A stretch of DNA of 15,058 nt from Methanobacteriaceae archaeon (GTDB lineage: Archaea > Methanobacteriota > Methanobacteria > Methanobacteriales > Methanobacteriaceae), in the NCBI GenBank assembly GCA_030681145.1, contig JAUXXK010000244.1, forward strand, positions 1 to 15,058. The letters are read 5' to 3'. This document shows, piece by piece, positions 12,204 through 15,058 of this stretch. The number at the start of each line of letters is the position of its first letter. Positions within the stretch are counted from its first letter, which is position 1. The translations under genes were made by a program, and so were the position numbers. The notes under the pieces were generated by a model that saw nothing but the letters and a program-made list of their open reading frames with translations, was not told where the DNA came from and did no database searches.

Positions 12204-13148
12204 ATTGTTAGTTACCATGTAGATATAATTAGTCCGGAAAAAAAAGATCAGCTTCTTCAAGAATTAAATTTTGATTTTACTTTTGAAAGAAAGGCTAATA
12301 TTCATGGAGCATGTGTAAAACTATTAACTGATAATGAAGATTTTAAAGAGGAATGGGAAGACAATTTTAAATTCATGAATGAAGATATCCGCCCTCACGC
12401 TAAAATTATTTCTTTTAATACGGGTGGAGATTTAAAGGTACTCTATGAACCAGTATCTCGAATATGTATAATACAAAATTGCGACTATTATGGTTGGATA
12501 AAGAGCATAGCATTAGCGGTTGTATCTGATTTTTTTGAGGAATATAACTCAGAAAATCGTCGTTATTCACTCCATGCATCTGCAGTGGACTTTGGTGGTC
12601 ATGCACTTGGCATTATTGGTCCTCCTGGAACTGGAAAAACTACTTTAACCTACGGTCTTCTTACAGATAATAGATTTAATTACATATCTGATGACTGGTT
12701 TTTTACCCGCCTGTTTGACAATGATATGGTCATATATTCATCAGAAAAAAACTCCTATATTCGTGATGATATTATAGGGGTCTGGCCCGAGTTTTCTAAT
12801 AATTTAAATAAGGTTAAATTGGATAACCGTCAAAGAGGTCTGGCCGATGTTAAAAATTTGTTTCAGGGCCGAGTACGTGAATCTTCTACACTTCATTCCC
12901 TTGTGCTTCTACAGAGAGATTTTTCAGAGACTCCTTTTAAACGATTATCCATTCCAGAAGCTTTAAATTATATGGAAAATAATGATTTTTGCAATCCTCA
13001 TCAATTAATTCGAAATAGAAGGAAATACAATTTACGTATGGATTTTCTCAAAAGTGTTTTTTCAAAAGTAGATGTTTATATGTTAAATACGATTGAAACA
13101 CCTTTAAAAAGTTTAAATAGGATAATTGGCCTGCTGACGGATTATTAA
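12204..13148 (+). CDS. HPr-kinase-like P-loop protein with a non-canonical start
   Basis: About 314 residues if translation begins at ATT 12204. Residues 1-57 (opening VSYHVDIISPEKK after the start) come before the first in-frame ATG at 12375. They look clearly protein-like and run on into the next strand. Numbered from Met at 12375, the second domain resembles the HPr kinase/phosphorylase C-terminal ATPase: SLHASAV (65-71), P-loop LGIIGPPGTGKTTLTYGLL (78-96), a Walker-B-like YISDDWFF (103-110), and Arg-rich LDNRQRGLADV (149-159). Related archaeal proteins are often annotated as HprK-related kinases, but no PTS or HPr is seen here, so the substrate is unknown and may be a protein, a small molecule or none. 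No ATG, GTG, TTG or CTG occurs in frame from the stop at 12108 to 12375. It follows aroB' but has its own TATA-like box. The family call is moderate. Confidence 0.7.
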   Translation: MVSYHVDIISPEKKDQLLQELNFDFTFERKANIHGACVKLLTDNEDFKEEWEDNFKFMNEDIRPHAKIISFNTGGDLKVLYEPVSRICIIQNCDYYGWIKSIALAVVSDFFEEYNSENRRYSLHASAVDFGGHALGIIGPPGTGKTTLTYGLLTDNRFNYISDDWFFTRLFDNDMVIYSSEKNSYIRDDIIGVWPEFSNNLNKVKLDNRQRGLADVKNLFQGRVRESSTLHSLVLLQRDFSETPFKRLSIPEALNYMENNDFCNPHQLIRNRRKYNLRMDFLKSVFSKVDVYMLNTIETPLKSLNRIIGLLTDY

Positions 13149-13209
13149 AAATCATGTTATTAAATAAGATTACTTCTGGCATATATGAGAAATAATCTAA
13201 AATCTTTCC

Positions 13210-13230
13210 ATTAATAAATAATTTATTAAT
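13210..13230. repeat. 21-bp near-perfect palindrome upstream of thpR
   Basis: ATTAATAAAT, a central A, and ATTTATTAAT form 10-bp perfect arms 27 bases before the thpR ATG. The sequence is all A/T, so chance is a real possibility. It could be an operator overlapping the promoter, since a TATA element in it would put the transcript start near 13245. Confidence 0.4.
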
Positions 13231-13256
13231 TATTTTATAAAATAAAGGGTGGTATT

Positions 13257-13823
13257 ATGGATGATTCTTTAGATATTAGGGCTTTTTTAGCTGTGGATAT
13301 AGATAAAAAACTCATAGAAAGGATAGTAGAAGTTCAAGAACTAGTAAATGAGGTGGGGGCGCCTGTTAAATTTGTTGAACCAGAAAATCTCCATTTCACC
13401 ATTAAATTTTTTGGAGATGTGAATGAAGAAAAATTAAACCAAATAAAAAGCATAATTGACAAAGGCATCGTAAAATTGTCTCCTTTTGAAATAGAAATCC
13501 ATGGAATGGGAGTATTTCCTAGTTTAAGATATATAAGGGTTTTATGGTTAGGTACTAATGTTTATGAATCATTTTCAAATCTACAGAAAGAATTTGACCC
13601 GGAATTTGTAAAAATAGGTTTTAAAAAAGAAAGAAGTTACATACCCCATCTTACTATAGGTCGTCTAAAAGGATCGAACAAAAAAGATCTTCTGGTGGAA
13701 AAAATTGAACAATTAAATGATATAGATATTGGGAATATTCTTATTAACCAATTAATTCTTAAAAAAAGTGAATTAACACCTTCAGGGCCAATATACACTA
13801 ATATGGAAACATATGAACTATAA
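13257..13823 (+). CDS. thpR: RNA 2',3'-cyclic phosphodiesterase (2'-5' RNA ligase family)
   Basis: A 2H-phosphoesterase that opens 2',3'-cyclic phosphate ends of RNA to 2'-phosphate and, in vitro, can join tRNA halves through a 2'-5' linkage in some relatives. The 188-residue protein has both catalytic HxT motifs: HFTIKFFG (46-53; His46, Thr48) and HLTIGRLK (131-138; His131, Thr133). It also has the family's opening RAFLAVDI (8-15) and VKFVEPENLH (37-46). The ATG at 13257 follows AAGGGTGGT with a three-base gap. The next gene on the same strand is the CCA-adding enzyme, another RNA-end enzyme, but a 234-bp spacer with a terminator and a promoter separates them. The identification is secure; the physiological RNA is unknown. 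Confidence 0.93.
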   Translation: MDDSLDIRAFLAVDIDKKLIERIVEVQELVNEVGAPVKFVEPENLHFTIKFFGDVNEEKLNQIKSIIDKGIVKLSPFEIEIHGMGVFPSLRYIRVLWLGTNVYESFSNLQKEFDPEFVKIGFKKERSYIPHLTIGRLKGSNKKDLLVEKIEQLNDIDIGNILINQLILKKSELTPSGPIYTNMETYEL

Positions 13824-13867
13824 TATCTATTTTAATTTATATTTCTGGTAGGTAGATTAAATTTGCC

Positions 13868-13877
13868 ATTTTTTTTA
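13868..13877 (+). terminator. T-run terminator after thpR
   Basis: An unbroken run of eight T residues (13869-13876) about 45 bases after the stop is a good archaeal termination signal. The rest of the 13824-14057 spacer is AT-rich, with no ORF or RNA gene that I can support. Confidence 0.45.
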
Positions 13878-14004
13878 TTCAAATAACTTTAAATTATCAC
13901 TTAAGCATATTTTAACTTCAAATCATTTGTATATGACTTAACTCTTTTTAAGATAAGAGATATAATTTATTATATTAAAGTTAAATTCACTAAAAATTAC
14001 TCTA

Positions 14005-14013
14005 TTTTATATA
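14005..14013 (+). promoter_or_regulatory. Putative TATA box of the CCA-adding enzyme gene
   Basis: TTTTATATA would start a transcript near 14034, leaving a leader of about 24 nt that includes GAGGG (14046-14050), seven bases before the ATG. A second AT-rich element, TTTATATTTA near 14029, is too close unless the transcript is leaderless. Confidence 0.4.
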
Positions 14014-14057
14014 CATCAGTATAAAATATTTATATTTATTATTATGAGGGAAGCTGT

Positions 14058-15058
14058 ATGGATTTTGATATAATTCTAACCACTATAAAACCCACAATAA
14101 ATGAAAAAGAAAAAGTAGAATCTCTGGCTGATTCCATGATTGATTTTATTAATCAAAATGCTTCTGAGGAAGGAATCCCTGTAGAAGCATTACTGGTGGG
14201 GTCGGTGGCTAAAAAAACATGGTTATCTGGCAAAGCGGATATTGATATTTTTTTACACTTTCCGCTGGATACTCCCCTTGACCAATTAAAAGAACAAGGC
14301 CTTTTTATTGGTCATGAATGCATAAAACACTTTTCTGGAACATGGGAAGAACGTTATGCATCTCATCCATATGTCACTGGTTTTATAAATGGTTATTCAG
14401 TTGATTTTGTACCATGTTACACCATAACAAGTGCTAAACAGCTTAAATCAGCGGTTGACCGTACTATTCTCCACACCCATTATATCAAATCTAATCTAAA
14501 AGAAAATCAAATTAACGAAGTTTTGTTGCTTAAAAAATTCATGGAAGGGTTGGAAACTTATGGTTCTGAATTTAAGGTGGGTGGTTTTGCAGGGTATCTT
14601 TGTGAACTACTTATTTTAAAATACAATAATTTCATAGGAGTGTTAAATGCCGCAGCCTATCTTTGGAAAAAGGGCACCATCATTGATTTAGAGGATTATA
14701 AGACAGGAGAAATCTTTGATGATCCATTGGTTGTGGTGGATCCTGTAGATAAAAATAGGAATGTTGCATCGGCTTTGAAATTGCAGAAAATGGCCGAATT
14801 CATTGCAGCTTCTCGAAATTTTATTAAATCTCCATCGGAGGATTATTTCAAAAACTTGTCTCGTTGCCGCGATTGGAGTATTATAGCTGAAGAATTTAAT
14901 TCTCGCAGCACGAAAACATATTTAATTTGTTTTAAACCTCCTGAAATTCCTTCTGATGCAATTTATCCTCAATTAAAAAAGACCGAAATATCTTTTAAAA
15001 CCAAACTCGATTTAGAGGGATTCAATATATTTAAAAGTGGAAACTGGAGTGATGAATC
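14058..15058 (+). CDS. cca: Class I archaeal CCA-adding enzyme (3' end outside the window)
   Basis: tRNA nucleotidyltransferase that builds or repairs the 3' CCA of tRNA from CTP and ATP without a template. Only the first 333 codons are present; the frame is open to the window end, and full-length archaeal enzymes are about 430-460 residues. Visible features are the nucleotidyltransferase signature LLVGSVAKKTWLSGKADIDIF (GS at 48-49, metal-binding Asp61 and Asp63), the third carboxylate Asp116 in GYSVDFVPCY, then ELRTD-like archaeal core sequences such as VDRTILHTHYI, LLLKKFMEGLETYG and VGGFAGYLCELLILKY, and DPLVVVDPVDKNRNVASAL. The start ATG has GAGGG seven bases upstream and a TATA-like box of its own. 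It is the 3' neighbour of thpR. Identification is secure. Confidence 0.94.
   Translation, partial: MDFDIILTTIKPTINEKEKVESLADSMIDFINQNASEEGIPVEALLVGSVAKKTWLSGKADIDIFLHFPLDTPLDQLKEQGLFIGHECIKHFSGTWEERYASHPYVTGFINGYSVDFVPCYTITSAKQLKSAVDRTILHTHYIKSNLKENQINEVLLLKKFMEGLETYGSEFKVGGFAGYLCELLILKYNNFIGVLNAAAYLWKKGTIIDLEDYKTGEIFDDPLVVVDPVDKNRNVASALKLQKMAEFIAASRNFIKSPSEDYFKNLSRCRDWSIIAEEFNSRSTKTYLICFKPPEIPSDAIYPQLKKTEISFKTKLDLEGFNIFKSGNWSDE

Noticed and set aside
12205..12222. TTG 12205 as the HprK-like start
   Set aside because: Spacing to GGGGG is ideal, but the frame meets a stop at 12220-12222. It would work only if the true sequence has one extra base, which I note as an alternative.
12375..13148. 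HprK-like protein starting at ATG 12375
   Set aside because: No ribosome site precedes this ATG, and the upstream frame is open and protein-like back to a good ribosome site and TATA box.
1..15058. tRNA genes, CRISPR arrays, insertion sequences, prophage or toxin-antitoxin modules
   Set aside because: I looked through all spacers on both strands and saw no cloverleaf-like CCA-ending segments, regularly spaced repeats, terminal inverted repeats, transposase motifs or paired small ORFs.

Overview
The window reads as chromosomal DNA from a hydrogenotrophic methanogen of the order Methanobacteriales, most like Methanobacterium. The evidence is archaeal or methanogen versions of several pathways: methanogen marker protein 4 (MtxX-like), archaeal pantoate kinase, the archaeal riboflavin reductase ArfC, the aroA'/aroB' route to 3-dehydroquinate, and a class I archaeal CCA-adding enzyme. 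Base composition is AT-rich, intergenic DNA is very AT-rich with T-run terminators and TATA-like boxes, and ribosome binding sites match GGAGGTGATC. I recall a similar hemL - mtxX - uppS - tatD - CMD - arfC order in Methanothermobacter, but could not check it. I see no mobile element, CRISPR array, rRNA or tRNA. No stretch without a gene exceeds 300 bases.

Layout. 98-1360 hemL (+). 1456-2142 zinc-ribbon/coiled-coil/tail-anchored membrane protein (-). 2405-3118 DUF4012, LCP-like exported protein (-). 3394-4944 mtxX-uppS pair (+). 5027-5785 TatD-family hydrolase (+). 5815-6192 carboxymuconolactone decarboxylase-like protein (-). 6401-7372 a two-gene unit (+): a small secreted protein rich in N-glycosylation sequons, then arfC. 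7404-8069 PHP-family phosphoesterase (-). 8312-9181 pantoate kinase (+). 9438-11970 methyltransferase - aroA' - aroB' (+). 12204-13148 HPr-kinase-like P-loop protein (+). 13257-13823 thpR (+). 14058 to the window end, CCA-adding enzyme, cut off (+).

How the genes fit together. hemL (tetrapyrroles, hence F430 and corrinoids), arfC (flavins and F420), pantoate kinase (CoA) and aroA'/aroB' (aromatic amino acids) supply cofactors and precursors. uppS (polyprenyl carrier lipid), the LCP-like protein and the sequon-rich secreted protein suggest an envelope or glycan theme. thpR and cca act on RNA ends.

Most unusual signal. Three genes (arfC, the PHP protein, the HprK-like protein) have clear conserved or coding-like N-terminal sequence and well-placed Shine-Dalgarno sequences, but no ATG, GTG or TTG in frame. 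The best-placed starts are CTG, ATT and ATT (or GTT). Taking the first in-frame ATG/GTG would truncate all three and remove catalytic or conserved N-terminal residues. The other 14 genes start with ATG. The second candidate novelty is the secreted protein, which carries an 11-residue tandem repeat with two N-glycosylation sequons per unit.
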